A stretch of DNA of 64,000 nucleotides from Streptomyces sp. HD (lineage in GTDB: Bacteria; Actinomycetota; Actinomycetes; Streptomycetales; Streptomycetaceae). Position numbers and translations under genes: made by a program. Positions within the stretch are counted from its first letter, which is position 1. Each line of letters begins with the position of its first letter. The notes under the pieces were generated by a model. The model was not told where the DNA came from, ran no database searches, and saw nothing but the letters and a program-made list of their open reading frames with translations. Positions 15,538-24,143 of this stretch are shown here, in pieces. The DNA lies in NCBI RefSeq assembly GCF_028369295.1, contig NZ_JAQMYP010000024.1:62001-126000 (forward strand), written 5' to 3'.

Positions 15538-17895
15538 CTACTTCCGCATCACGACGGGTTCGCGGCGGCGCAGCAGCCGGGAGACGAGGTAGCCGAAGGC
15601 CGCGGAGAGCACGACGAGCATGGCGATGTTGAACAGCCACACGCCGGCCGAGTGCTCGAACAGCGGGTCGCCGGTCAGGTCGCCGGGCACGATCCGGGCC
15701 AGGTCGACGGTGCCGGCCATCGCGCCGAGTGCCCAGCGCGAGGGCACCAGCCAGGACAGCTGCTCCAGGCCGGGGACGCCGTCCAGCTTCAGCAGGGCGC
15801 CGCAGAACACGACCTGGACGATGGCGAGCAGCACCAGCAGCGGCATCGTCACCTCCTCCTTGCGCACCAGCGCGGAGACGACCAGGCCGAGCATCATCGC
15901 CGTGAAGGCCAGCAGGGCGACGGCGACGGTGATCTCGACCAGGGGCGGCATCAGCACGCCTTCGCCGCCGGGGGCGTTGAGGTCGACGCCGAGCAGGGCG
16001 ACCAAGGTCAGTACGACGGCCTGGAGCACGGTGATCGTGCCGAGGACCACCACCTTGGACATCAGATACGCCGATCTGGACAGGCCGACGGCGCGTTCCC
16101 GCTGGTAGATCACCCGTTCCTTGACGAGTTCGCGCACGGCGTTCGCCGCTCCGGTGAGGACGCCGCCGACGCACAGGATGAGCAGCGCGTTCATCGCCGT
16201 CTCCTGGGTCAGCTTGCTGCCCGCCAGGGCGCGGGCCATCGCGCCCATCACGAAGGGCAGGGCGATCATGATGGCGAGGAAGGTGCGGTCAGCGCCGAGC
16301 GCGCTGGTGTAGCGGCGGATCAGCGTGCCGAGCTGGGCGCCGCGGCTGCGCGGTCTGGGCGGCCGGGTGATGACGACCGGGCCGGTGCGGGGCAGCCGGG
16401 GCTGTCCGGTCGCGTCGGCGATGTACTGCCGGTGGAAGAGCGAGACGCGGTAGTCGCCGGCCCAGTCGCGTTCCTGGTCGCGTTCGAAGGCCTCGAAGGC
16501 CTCCGGCCAGTGCGCGAAGCCGAAGAAGAGCAGGGCCTCGTCGGGCGGGCCGTAGTAGGCGATCCGGCCGCCGGGGGCGAGCACGAGGAGCCGGTCGCAG
16601 ACGTCGAGGCTGAGGACGCTGTGGGTGACGACGATGACGGTGCGGCCGTCGTCGGCGAGGCCGCGCAGCGTGTTCATCACCGAGCGGTCCATGCCGGGGT
16701 CGAGCCCGGACGTCGGCTCGTCGAGGAACAGCAGCGACGGCTTCGTCAGCAGCTCCATGGCGACGCTCACCCGCTTGCGCTGCCCGCCCGACAGACTGTG
16801 CACGGGCTGCCCGGCGCGCTGCTCCAGGCCCAGCTCGCGGATCACCTCGTCGACCCGGGCCCGGCGCTCGGCCTTGGCGGTGTCCTGGGGGAAGCGCAGT
16901 TCGGCGGCGTAGGACAGGGCGCCGCGGACGGTGAGTTGTGCGTGCAGGATGTCGTCCTGCGGGACGAGGCCGATGCGCTGGCGCAGCTCGGCGTAGTCGC
17001 GGTAGAGGTCGCGGCCGTCGTAGAGCACGGTGCCGTGGTCGGCGGGGCGCTGTCCGGTCAGGGCGTTGAGCAGGGTGGACTTTCCGGCGCCGCTCGGGCC
17101 GACGACGGCGAGCAGGCACTTCTCCCCCACCGGGAAGGAGACGTTGTCGAGGAGGATCTTGCGGCCGTGGTCGACGGCGACCGCGAGGTCCTGCACCTCC
17201 AGGGAGATCTCGCCGGTGTCGACGTACTCCTGCAACTGGTCCTCGACCAGGCAGAACGCGGAGTGGCCGATGCCGACGACGTCGCCGGGGCCGATCGGGG
17301 CGCCGGTGACCGGACTGCCGTTGAGGTAGGTGCCGTTGTGGCTGCCCAGGTCGGCGATCTCGTAGGTGCCGTCGGGCAGGGCGCGCAGTTCGGCGTGGTG
17401 GCGGGAGACGATCAGGTCGTTGATGACCAGGTCGTTGTCGGCGGCGCGGCCGATGCGGACGGTGCGGGTGGGCAGCGGCCGGACGGTGGTGGGCTGCCGG
17501 AAGGTGCCGGTGAGACCGGGCCTCGACACGACGGAGACCGCCGAGGGGCGTTCCGCCCCGACGGCCGGGGCGGGGCGGCGGTCGAGCAGCACGGCGCGCG
17601 GTCCGTCGGAGGGGTTGCCGAAGCGGATGACGGTGCCGGGGCCGACGTCCCACTCCTGGACGCGGTGGCCCTCGGTGTAGGTGCCGTTCGTGCTGTTCTC
17701 GTCCGCGAGGGTCCAGTGGTCGGCCTCGGGCCGCAGAACCGCGTGGTGCCAGGAGACGCGGGAGTCGTCGATGACGATGTCGCAGAGCGGGTCGCGTCCG
17801 ACGTGGTAGTCACGGCCCGGGGTCATCACGGTGGCGCCCGACTCGGTCTCCAGGACCAGTACGGGGGCTGTCGGTGCGGCCGGTCGCTCCGCCAT
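15538..17895 (-). CDS. ABC-2 type exporter with two N-terminal FHA domains (Rv1747-like)
   Basis: 785 residues. FHA1 (about 25-75) has YHVGRDPLCDIVIDD, RVSWHHAVL and STNGTY. FHA2 (about 145-200) has RIGRAADNDLVIND, IVSRHHAEL and SHNGTYLNG. The ABC domain follows with Walker A GPSGAGKST, signature LSGGQRKRVSVAME and Walker B LLFLDEP. An ABC-2 membrane domain of about six helices closes the protein (FVMGAMARALAG, ILCVGGVLTGAANA, LLVLLAIVQVVFCGALL). Fused in this order, it is an ABCG-type half exporter like mycobacterial Rv1747, whose FHA domains bind the phosphorylated kinase or itself. Cargo is unknown; in mycobacteria a cell-envelope glycolipid has been proposed. It heads the kinase operon. 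Confidence 0.92.
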   Translation of the reverse strand: MAERPAAPTAPVLVLETESGATVMTPGRDYHVGRDPLCDIVIDDSRVSWHHAVLRPEADHWTLADENSTNGTYTEGHRVQEWDVGPGTVIRFGNPSDGPRAVLLDRRPAPAVGAERPSAVSVVSRPGLTGTFRQPTTVRPLPTRTVRIGRAADNDLVINDLIVSRHHAELRALPDGTYEIADLGSHNGTYLNGSPVTGAPIGPGDVVGIGHSAFCLVEDQLQEYVDTGEISLEVQDLAVAVDHGRKILLDNVSFPVGEKCLLAVVGPSGAGKSTLLNALTGQRPADHGTVLYDGRDLYRDYAELRQRIGLVPQDDILHAQLTVRGALSYAAELRFPQDTAKAERRARVDEVIRELGLEQRAGQPVHSLSGGQRKRVSVAMELLTKPSLLFLDEPTSGLDPGMDRSVMNTLRGLADDGRTVIVVTHSVLSLDVCDRLLVLAPGGRIAYYGPPDEALLFFGFAHWPEAFEAFERDQERDWAGDYRVSLFHRQYIADATGQPRLPRTGPVVITRPPRPRSRGAQLGTLIRRYTSALGADRTFLAIMIALPFVMGAMARALAGSKLTQETAMNALLILCVGGVLTGAANAVRELVKERVIYQRERAVGLSRSAYLMSKVVVLGTITVLQAVVLTLVALLGVDLNAPGGEGVLMPPLVEITVAVALLAFTAMMLGLVVSALVRKEEVTMPLLVLLAIVQVVFCGALLKLDGVPGLEQLSWLVPSRWALGAMAGTVDLARIVPGDLTGDPLFEHSAGVWLFNIAMLVVLSAAFGYLVSRLLRRREPVVMRK

Positions 17896-17966
17896 GCCAG
17901 GATTCTATCGATCTGCCCGCATATACGCCTGCCTGCGTCCGGGGCGGGGATCTTCCTCGACGGGGC

Positions 17967-18377
17967 TCAGCCGACGGGCATGAACAGGGCCGGGATGGTG
18001 CGCTGCATACGCAGGGCGTCCACCGACTCGGCGAGCAGTTCGTACTCGGTGGTGTCGTCGCTCACGGCGATCCGGACCAGGTGCCCGGCCGCCAACTCGT
18101 CGGCGACCAGCTCCTGCCGGTCGGTGTCGGCGCACCAGGTGCGCAGTACGGCCGGTACGTCGGGCACGGTGGCGGCGACCGGGACGAGTGCGCTCGGGGG
18201 GATGTGCTCGGCGTCGGGGTGCGGGTCTAATCGCTCGGCGATCCAGGAGGCCCGGTCGCGTAACCACCACAGGGCCAGGGCCAGCGTGGGTGCGCGGTAC
18301 GTGCCCAGGGGTACACCGATGCGCCGGCCTCCGCAGACTCCGTATGCGGTGACATGGCAAAGGAACTCGTCGTGCAC
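17967..18377 (-). CDS. Unknown 136-residue protein with two TTA codons
   Basis: A small soluble protein beginning MHDEFLCHVTAYGVCGGRRI. It has a Trp-rich helix (LALALWWLRDRASWIAERLD) and a C-terminal half with LVADELAAGHLVRIAVSDDT. I do not recognise the family. Codons 39 (18261-18263) and 50 (18228-18230) are TTA, the leucine codon read only by the bldA tRNA in Streptomyces. Two in one short gene is uncommon, so its translation is probably confined to late growth or development. It reads in the same direction as the FHA transporter and ends... upstream of it, 71 bp away. A palindrome lies about 105 bp upstream of its start. Confidence 0.7.
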   Translation of the reverse strand: MHDEFLCHVTAYGVCGGRRIGVPLGTYRAPTLALALWWLRDRASWIAERLDPHPDAEHIPPSALVPVAATVPDVPAVLRTWCADTDRQELVADELAAGHLVRIAVSDDTTEYELLAESVDALRMQRTIPALFMPVG

Positions 18378-18714
18378 GTAGCCTCCCCCGTGTTGCCGTG
18401 TTCGCCTGTCGGCGGGCCTCGCTTTCGGTGCGGCTCGTGAGCGGTGTGTAAGGGAGCCGTCGCCCCATGTGAGGCACCCTCGTAGTGAGTATGTTCACTA
18501 CTGAAACACTGTCACCACGACTTTCCGGCCAGTCTCCTGGCATATTCACAGCCGGTGTTGGCTGAAATACGGCGGGTACACGTCAAACCCGCCTTCCTTA
18601 CCTCCGAGGTAATCGAGCTTCCCGACACGCGCGGGCATCGTTGCGGTACCGGCTCCCCCCGACCGGGACCCGGGTCCTACCAGTAATGACGACCTCGTTG
18701 GAGGCTGATCGACC
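18378..18714. other. Divergent 337-bp promoter region with a 7-bp palindrome
   Basis: There is no gene here. The region is less GC-rich than its surroundings and lies between divergent genes. GTAGTGA (18482-18488) and TCACTAC (18495-18501) form a perfect inverted repeat with a 6-nt spacer, which could be an operator for the TTA-containing gene. I cannot name the regulator. No convincing -10/-35 pair stands out. Confidence 0.4.
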
Positions 18715-19119
18715 ATGCCCGCGTCCACCGACCGCCACGACACCGGCATCGACCGCTACGAGACCGCCGTCGACCGCTACTTCGAGGCCTGGAACGCCCG
18801 CGAACCCGCAGAGTTGGCCCGGGCCGTCGCCACCGCCTGGACCCCGCTCGGCAGCTACACCGACCCCCTGGCCGACGTCCGCGGGCAGGAGGGGATCGCG
18901 GCCGTCGTCGCGGCCGCACAGGCGCAGTTCCCGGGCTTCGCCTTCCGTCTCACCGGCTCCATGGAGGGCCACCACGACACGGCGCGCTTCTCCTGGGAGC
19001 TGGTGAACGAGGCCGACGGTTCGGCGCCCGTCGCCGGGTCCGATGTGATCACGCTGGACGCCGAGGGGCGGATCGTGTCCGTGCTCGGATTCCTGGACCG
19101 GGTGCCCGCCGACGGGTGA
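18715..19119 (+). CDS. NTF2/SnoaL-like family protein
   Basis: 134 residues from ATG 18715 with GGAGG upstream. The sequence has the SnoaL/NTF2 cone-fold pattern: an N-terminal helix with AVDRYFEAWNARE, then WTPLGSYTDPLADVRGQEGI, FPGFAFRLTGSMEGHHDTAR and a final SVLGFLDRVPADG. These small proteins bind hydrophobic or polyketide-like ligands and include cyclases, isomerases and many of unknown role. No partner gene reveals a ligand, and a decayed gene follows. The fold is likely; the function is unknown. Confidence 0.8.
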   Translation: MPASTDRHDTGIDRYETAVDRYFEAWNAREPAELARAVATAWTPLGSYTDPLADVRGQEGIAAVVAAAQAQFPGFAFRLTGSMEGHHDTARFSWELVNEADGSAPVAGSDVITLDAEGRIVSVLGFLDRVPADG

Positions 19120-19197
19120 GGTGAACGATGAGCTTTCAGGACTTGCGGCGGTCTCGACCAGTGAAGGCCACGGAGACCGCCGCAGCGGAGGGACGCC

Positions 19198-19342
19198 ATG
19201 ACAAACCAGGCGGAAAGTGGACGCGGAGTTCACCGCCGCGCCGCGCAAGAGCCCGAGCAAGGGCGGCCGGCCCTGTGCCGTCCGGCCGCAGGCGCCTGAC
19301 GGAACGACTCAGCCCCTGATCACCACAGCGCTCAGCTCTTGA
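19198..19342 (+). pseudogene. Truncated, frameshifted remnant of a DUF1905-like gene
   Basis: A good site (GGAGGGA) precedes ATG 19198, which opens MTNQAE and then drifts into a 33-residue nonsense frame. Shifting frame at 19217 gives VDAEFTAAPRKSPSKGGRPC, closely resembling the conserved start of DUF1905 proteins (…EFTAEVRKSPxKGGW…), ending at 19342 after 42 codons instead of the usual 90 or so. The tail overlaps the 3' end of the convergent aldo/keto reductase. This looks like an old gene broken by frameshift and deletion. The match is from memory, so the call is tentative. Confidence 0.4.
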
Positions 19343-20324
19343 CCACCGCGTCGATCCGGGCCAGTTCCTCGGCGTCGAAGTCGAGGTTGCCGGCCGCGGC
19401 GACGCTGTCCTCGATCTGACGTGTGCTGCTCGCGCCGACCAGCGCCGAGGTCACCCGGCCGCCGCGCAGCACCCAGGCCAGCGCCATCTGGGCCAGGCTC
19501 TGGCCGCGGGACTTGGCGATGTCATCGAGGGCGCGCAGCTGGGCCACGAGGTCCTCGGTGAGCCGGTCCGAGTTCAGGAACGGGCTGTCGCTCGCAGCCC
19601 GCGAGTCCTCCGGGATGCCATCGAGGTAGCGGGCGGTCAGCACGCCCTGCTCCAGCGGGGAGAACACGATGGAGCCGACCTGGAGCTCGTCCAGCGTGTC
19701 CAGCAGACCCGACTCCTCCGGGCCGCGGGCCAGCATCGAGTAGCGCGGCTGGTGGATGAGGAGGGGGGTGCCCAGCTCGCGCAGGATGCGGGCGGCCTCA
19801 CGGGTCTGCTCGGGCGAGTAGTTGGAGACGCCGACGTACAGCGCCTTGCCCTGCTGCACCGCCGAGTGCAGGGCGCCCATCGTCTCCTCCAGGGGAGTGT
19901 CCGGGTCGGGGCGGTGCGAGTAGAAGATGTCGACGTAGTCCAGGCCCATCCGCTTCAGGCTCTGGTCCAGCGAGGACAGCAGGTACTTGCGCGAGCCCCA
20001 CTCGCCGTACGGGCCGGGCCACATGTGATAGCCGGCCTTGGTGGAGATGATCAGCTCGTCGCGGTACGGCGCGAAGTCCGCCTTCAGTGCCTCGCCGAAC
20101 GCCGACTCGGCGGCGCCGGGCGGCGGGCCGTAGTTGTTGGCCAGGTCGAAGTGGGTGACGCCGAGGTCGAAGGCGCGGCGCAGGATGGCCCGCTGGGTCT
20201 CGACCGGGCGGTCCGGGCCGAAGTTGTGCCACAGTCCGAGGGACAGCGCCGGGAGCTTGAGGCCGCTGCGTCCGGTGCGCCGGTAGGGCATGTCCGCGTA
20301 GCGGTCGGGGTGTGCGGTGTACAA
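19332..20324 (-). CDS. Aldo/keto reductase, YghZ (L-glyceraldehyde 3-phosphate reductase)-like
   Basis: 330 residues from TTG 20324 (GGAG upstream); ATG 20291 (MPYRRTGRSGLKLPALSLGL) would give 319. Hallmarks of the YghZ/voltage-gated potassium-channel-beta-like group are LGLWHNFG, the active-site ANNYGPPPGAAESAFGE (Asp/Tyr), STKAGYHMWPGPYGEWGSRK with the catalytic Lys, and DIFYSHRPDPDTPLEETMGA. It is a cytoplasmic NADPH-dependent reductase of aldehydes or glyceraldehyde phosphates. It is divergent from a LysR regulator across 136 bp, so that regulator probably controls it. The C-terminal GASSTRQIEDSVAAAGNL is the usual cofactor-binding end. Confidence 0.9.
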   Translation of the reverse strand: MYTAHPDRYADMPYRRTGRSGLKLPALSLGLWHNFGPDRPVETQRAILRRAFDLGVTHFDLANNYGPPPGAAESAFGEALKADFAPYRDELIISTKAGYHMWPGPYGEWGSRKYLLSSLDQSLKRMGLDYVDIFYSHRPDPDTPLEETMGALHSAVQQGKALYVGVSNYSPEQTREAARILRELGTPLLIHQPRYSMLARGPEESGLLDTLDELQVGSIVFSPLEQGVLTARYLDGIPEDSRAASDSPFLNSDRLTEDLVAQLRALDDIAKSRGQSLAQMALAWVLRGGRVTSALVGASSTRQIEDSVAAAGNLDFDAEELARIDAVVKS

Positions 20325-20460
20325 CGCGACTCCAGAGGGGTTGGCACACGAGGGACGGCTCCGTGGAGCCGAATTCCGTTCGGTATCCACTCTTTCGTGA
20401 CCTGCGGGCAGTGGTCCAACAGGTAAATCAGATGGGATTGAGCGGCTACGCTGCTCAATC

Positions 20461-21348
20461 ATGGAACTGCGCCATCTCCAGCACTTCGTGGCGGTCGCCG
20501 AGGACCAGCATTTCACCCGGGCGGCCGAGCGCCTGATGGTGTCCCAGTCGGGGCTGTCGGCCTCGATCCGGGCGCTGGAGCGGGAGTTGCAGACGCCGCT
20601 GTTCGTGCGCACGACCCGCCGGGTGACCCTCACCCCGGCCGGGCGTGCCCTGCTGTGCGAGGCGGAGCGGATCCTGGCGCAGGTGCGGGCAGCCCATGAG
20701 GCGGTGGCCGCGGTGCAGGGCGTGCTGCGCGGGATGCTGGCGCTCGGGTCCGAGCAGTGCATCGCCGGGGTGCATGTGGCGGGGCTGCTCGCGGCGTTCC
20801 GGCGGGCCCATCCGGACGTGGAGATCTGTCTGCGGCAGGCGGGCTCGGGCGCGCTCGCGGAGGAGGTCGCGGCCGGCCGCCTCGACATGGCCTTCGCCGT
20901 ACGGGCCGCGCAGGAGGACACCGACCAGCTGCGGGTCGTACCGCTGACCGGCGAGCCGATGACCGTCCTGTGCCATCCGAGCCACCGGCTCGCGGCCGCC
21001 GGGGCGGCGGTCACTCCTGAGGAGCTGGGCGGGGAGGTCTTCGTCGACTTCCACCCGGACTGGGGGCCGCGCCGCACCACCGACGCGGTGTTCGCCTCGG
21101 CGGGCGTACGGCGCAGCGTCGCTCTGGAGGTCAACGACGTGCACAGCCTGCTGGACCTGGTGGACGAGAACCTCGGTGTCGCCGTCGTACCGCGCCACTT
21201 CCGGCACAAGCGGCCGTCACTGACCGCGCTGCCGGTGAAGGCCGGCGGCGAGAGCGTCTACGAGACGGTCGCCCTGCTGCCGCCCGCGCAGGCGACGAGC
21301 CCGGCGGCCCGGGCGCTGATGGGGCTCCTCGAATCGGAAGGCGCATGA
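20461..21348 (+). CDS. LysR family transcriptional regulator
   Basis: 295 residues. The N-terminal winged helix is standard (MELRHLQHFVAVAEDQHFTR, AERLMVSQSGLSASIRALER, LFVRTTRRVTLTPAGRALL), followed by a substrate-binding domain with LALGSEQCIAGVH and VAVVPRHFRH. No Shine-Dalgarno is seen. TACGCT ends about seven bases before the ATG, so the transcript may be leaderless. The divergent aldo/keto reductase is the likely target. The shared region holds AATC-N6-GATT and GGCTCC-GT-GGAGCC repeats that could be LysR contacts. The inducer is unknown. Confidence 0.92.
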   Translation: MELRHLQHFVAVAEDQHFTRAAERLMVSQSGLSASIRALERELQTPLFVRTTRRVTLTPAGRALLCEAERILAQVRAAHEAVAAVQGVLRGMLALGSEQCIAGVHVAGLLAAFRRAHPDVEICLRQAGSGALAEEVAAGRLDMAFAVRAAQEDTDQLRVVPLTGEPMTVLCHPSHRLAAAGAAVTPEELGGEVFVDFHPDWGPRRTTDAVFASAGVRRSVALEVNDVHSLLDLVDENLGVAVVPRHFRHKRPSLTALPVKAGGESVYETVALLPPAQATSPAARALMGLLESEGA

Positions 21349-21373
21349 CGGACGGGTGCGCGATGGTGGAGCC

Positions 21374-21883
21374 ATGCATGCCAAGGACATCCTCATCGAC
21401 GGATACGACCGAATCCAGGAAGAAGTCCACGCAGCCGTGCAGGGTCTCGACCCCGAGGCCCTGCACGCCCGCCCCTCACCCGACGCCAACTCCATCGCCT
21501 GGCTGATCTGGCATCTGACCCGGGTCCAGGACGACCACATCGCCGACGCCTTCGGCCTCGACCAGGTCTGGCTGACCCAGGACTTCCAGAAGACCTTCGG
21601 CCTGGACCTGCCGCGCCACGACACCGGCTACGGACACACCCCCGCCAAGGTGGCCAAGGTGCGCGTCGACTCCGGTAACCTGCTCACCGGCTACTACGAC
21701 GCCGTGCACGCCCAGACCCTGGGAGCCCTGCGGGAAGTGGCCGCCAAGGATCTGGAGCGCATCGTGGACGAGCGCTGGGATCCGCCGGTCACCCTGGGCG
21801 TACGGCTGGTCAGCGTCCTGTCCGACGATCTGCAGCACGTCGGACAGGCCGCCTATGTGCGCGGGCTGCTTCAGAGCGCGTAG
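21374..21883 (+). CDS. DinB/DUF664 family mycothiol-dependent-type protein
   Basis: 169 residues from ATG 21374 with GGTGGAG upstream. It shows the four-helix DinB pattern with metal-ligand histidines in IAWLIWHLTRVQDDHIADAF and the late DLQHVGQAAYVRGLL. Many actinobacterial members are mycothiol transferases or isomerases, or unknown metal-dependent enzymes. No neighbour gives a substrate. Its 3' end overlaps the end of the convergent adenosine deaminase by 13 bp. Confidence 0.85.
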   Translation: MHAKDILIDGYDRIQEEVHAAVQGLDPEALHARPSPDANSIAWLIWHLTRVQDDHIADAFGLDQVWLTQDFQKTFGLDLPRHDTGYGHTPAKVAKVRVDSGNLLTGYYDAVHAQTLGALREVAAKDLERIVDERWDPPVTLGVRLVSVLSDDLQHVGQAAYVRGLLQSA

Positions 21884-22944
21884 CCCGGCAGGACGACGTC
21901 CTCGATGAGGGCCTTGCGCTCGTCGAACGGGATGAACGCGCTCTTCACGGCGTTCACCGTGACCGTGCGCAGGTCCTCGACGCTCCAGTCGGCCTGCTCG
22001 ACCAGCAGCGACATCTCTCGCGTCATCGTCGTGCCGGACACCAGACGGTTGTCGGTGTTGAGGGTGACGCGGAAGCCGAGGTCCTTCAGCGCGGTGATCG
22101 GGTGCTCGGCGATGGAGGTGGCGGCGCCGGTCTGGAGGTTGGAGGTCGGGCACATCTCCAGCGCGATACGACGGTCGCGTACCCAGCCCGCGAGGCGGCC
22201 GAGCTTGCCGGCCGCGAGGTCGGGGATGTCGTCGGTGATGCGGACGCCGTGCCCGAGGCGCTGGGCGCCGCAGATCTGCAGGGCCTGGTGGATGCTGGAC
22301 AGGCCGTCGGCTTCACCGGCGTGGATGGTGAACGGCACGCTCTCGCGGCGCAGGTGCTCGAAGGCGGCCAGGTGGTCGGCGGCGGGGAAGCCGGCCTCGG
22401 CACCGGCGATGTCGAAGCCGACGACACCGGCGTCCCGGAAGGCGACGGCCAGGTCGGCCGCCTCGCGCACCCGGTCGAACATCCGCATGCCGCACAGCAG
22501 CGTGCCGACCCGCACCGGGGTACCGGCGGCAGCGGCCTTGGCCATGCCCGCCGCGAGCCCCTCCTGGACGGTCTCGACGACCTCGGCGAGGCTCAACCCG
22601 CCGTTGGTGTTCAGCTCGGGGGCGTAGCGCACCTCGCCGTAGACGACACCGTCGGCGGCCAGGTCGAGGACGTACTCCTCGGCCGTGCGCAGCAGGCCCT
22701 CGCGGCTCTGCATCACGGCGAGGGTGTGCTCGAAGGTGGCTATGTAGCGGACCAGGTCGCCGGAGTTCGCGGCCTCGAAGTACCAGGCGGCGAGCTCGTC
22801 CGGGTCGGTGGTGGGCAGGGTGTGGCCCACCTCTGCCGCGAGCTCCACCACGGTGGCGGGGCGCAGGCCGCCGTCGAGGTGGTCGTGCAGGACGGCCTTG
22901 GGGAGGCGGCGGATCACATCGGCGTCTACGCGCGTAGCAGTCAT
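21871..22944 (-). CDS. add: Adenosine deaminase
   Basis: 357 residues from ATG 22944, with GGAAAG upstream. It converts adenosine and deoxyadenosine to inosine and deoxyinosine in purine salvage. The zinc and catalytic sites are present: HDHLDGGL near the N-terminus, GFDIAGAEAGFP, FTIHAGEADG with the catalytic His/Glu, RLGHGVRI, CPTSNLQTG and LNTDNRLVSGT (the metal-binding Asp, followed by Asn rather than Asp). The length is typical of the bacterial enzyme. A VOC gene lies 52 bp upstream on the same strand and may be co-transcribed. Confidence 0.93.
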   Translation of the reverse strand: MTATRVDADVIRRLPKAVLHDHLDGGLRPATVVELAAEVGHTLPTTDPDELAAWYFEAANSGDLVRYIATFEHTLAVMQSREGLLRTAEEYVLDLAADGVVYGEVRYAPELNTNGGLSLAEVVETVQEGLAAGMAKAAAAGTPVRVGTLLCGMRMFDRVREAADLAVAFRDAGVVGFDIAGAEAGFPAADHLAAFEHLRRESVPFTIHAGEADGLSSIHQALQICGAQRLGHGVRITDDIPDLAAGKLGRLAGWVRDRRIALEMCPTSNLQTGAATSIAEHPITALKDLGFRVTLNTDNRLVSGTTMTREMSLLVEQADWSVEDLRTVTVNAVKSAFIPFDERKALIEDVVLPGYAL

Positions 22945-22996
22945 GGCGGGTCTTTCCTTGAGCCTTGAGCGGGGTTCGGAGCGACAGAGAGGAGGG

Positions 22997-23383
22997 TCAG
23001 CCGGCGGGCTGGAGCAGGTCCCAGCGGTTGCCGTACAGGTCCTGGAAGACGGCGACCGAGCCGTACGGCTCATGCCGGGGCTCCTCCAGGAAGGTCACGC
23101 CGGCGGCAAGCATCCGGGCGTGATCGCGGGCGAAGTCGTCGGTGTGCAGGAAGAACCCGACCCGCCCGCCGGTCTGGTCGCCGACCCGGGCACGCTGGTC
23201 GTCGCCCTTGGCCCGGGCCAGCACCAGCCCGGTGCCCTCATCGCCGGGCTGGACGACGACCCAGCGGGAGCCGTCCGGGCGCGGGGCGTCCTCGACGAGC
23301 CGGAAGCCGAGGGCTTCGGTGTAGAAGCGGATCGCCTCGTCGTAGTCGTCGACGACGAGGGTGACCAGGGCGATGCGTCTCAT
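22997..23383 (-). CDS. VOC family (glyoxalase-like) single-domain protein
   Basis: 128 residues from ATG 23383. The opening MRRIALVTLVVDDYDEAIRF and FYTEALGFRLVED are standard VOC features. VGFFLHTDDFARDHARML and the closing FQDLYGNRWDLLQP carry the second metal-type Glu/Asp region. The upstream frame extension has no start signal and is rejected. The substrate is unknown. It sits just upstream of adenosine deaminase on the same strand, but no functional tie is obvious. Confidence 0.87.
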   Translation of the reverse strand: MRRIALVTLVVDDYDEAIRFYTEALGFRLVEDAPRPDGSRWVVVQPGDEGTGLVLARAKGDDQRARVGDQTGGRVGFFLHTDDFARDHARMLAAGVTFLEEPRHEPYGSVAVFQDLYGNRWDLLQPAG

Positions 23384-23563
23384 CGGGGCCTTCCGGGGCA
23401 GTCGGTTGACGGGAGAGGTTATACGTAAAACTTCGGCGACGCCAGTCATGACCGGGACCGCGGTCCTACGTCTGCGGCCGGAGGCGTGACGGACCTTGCG
23501 TCCGAGGTGGGACAGGTCCGGCGTCCGAGGTGCGACAGTCGACCGACGACTAGCGTTCCGGGC

Positions 23564-24022
23564 ATGACGATCATGGAGCCGCCGCGCAGCCCCGAACGCC
23601 GCAGGCAGGACGTGCTGGACCGGCTGGAACGGGAGATGGACATCTGGGTGGCCTCGGCGGACGCGGACGGGGTGCCGTGCCTGGTCGCGCTCTGGTTCGT
23701 CTGGGACGGCGAGGCGCTCTGGCTGGCCACCCGCCCCGGCAACCCCACGGGCCGCAACCTCCGGACCGGGCGCCGGACCCGGCTGGCATTCGGGGACACG
23801 CGGGACGTCGTCCTCATCGACGGCGAGGTGGAGGTCCACGGCGTCGACGAGGCGCCGGCCGCCGCGGCCGAGGCGTTCCACGCGAAGACGGGCTGGGATC
23901 CGCGCGGCGACTCGGCGACGTACGCCTACTACCGGGTGCGTCCGCAGGCGGTGCAGGCGTGGCACGAGGTGCGCGAACTACCGGGACGGCATCTGATGCG
24001 AAACGGAATGTGGCTTGTCTGA
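23564..24022 (+). CDS. Pyridoxamine 5'-phosphate oxidase-like FMN/F420-binding protein
   Basis: 152 residues from ATG 23564 (ATG 23573 is possible). The split-barrel pattern is visible: DIWVASADADGVPCLVALWF, LWLATRPGNPTGRNLRTGRR and RLAFGDTRDVVLIDGEVEVH. Such small proteins bind FMN, F420 or heme and include reductases and many of unknown function. It is monocistronic, divergent from the preceding VOC gene across 180 bp. The cofactor cannot be settled by eye. Confidence 0.85.
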   Translation: MTIMEPPRSPERRRQDVLDRLEREMDIWVASADADGVPCLVALWFVWDGEALWLATRPGNPTGRNLRTGRRTRLAFGDTRDVVLIDGEVEVHGVDEAPAAAAEAFHAKTGWDPRGDSATYAYYRVRPQAVQAWHEVRELPGRHLMRNGMWLV

Positions 24023-24143
24023 ACAACTTGCATGGCGTACGTCCCCCCCGCCATCCAATTCCCGCACGACGGTTACCTGAGAGTAATCCCTGATGGTTTG
24101 ATGTGCGGCGCCACTCAACCCCCTTCACCCACAGGGAGATCCA

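Noticed and set aside
14980..18381. 1133-codon open frame on the plus strand
   Set aside because: It is the antisense shadow of the FHA-ABC transporter and neighbours, with low-complexity Gly/Gln/Arg/Asp-rich translation and no domains.
19128..19319. 63-codon frame after the NTF2-like gene
   Set aside because: Arg/Ala/Pro-rich translation with no family features; it overlaps the better explained gene remnant.
20325..21209. Extension of the aldo/keto reductase through the LysR gene
   Set aside because: It is an open-frame artefact antisense to a well-supported LysR regulator; the reductase family starts near 20324.
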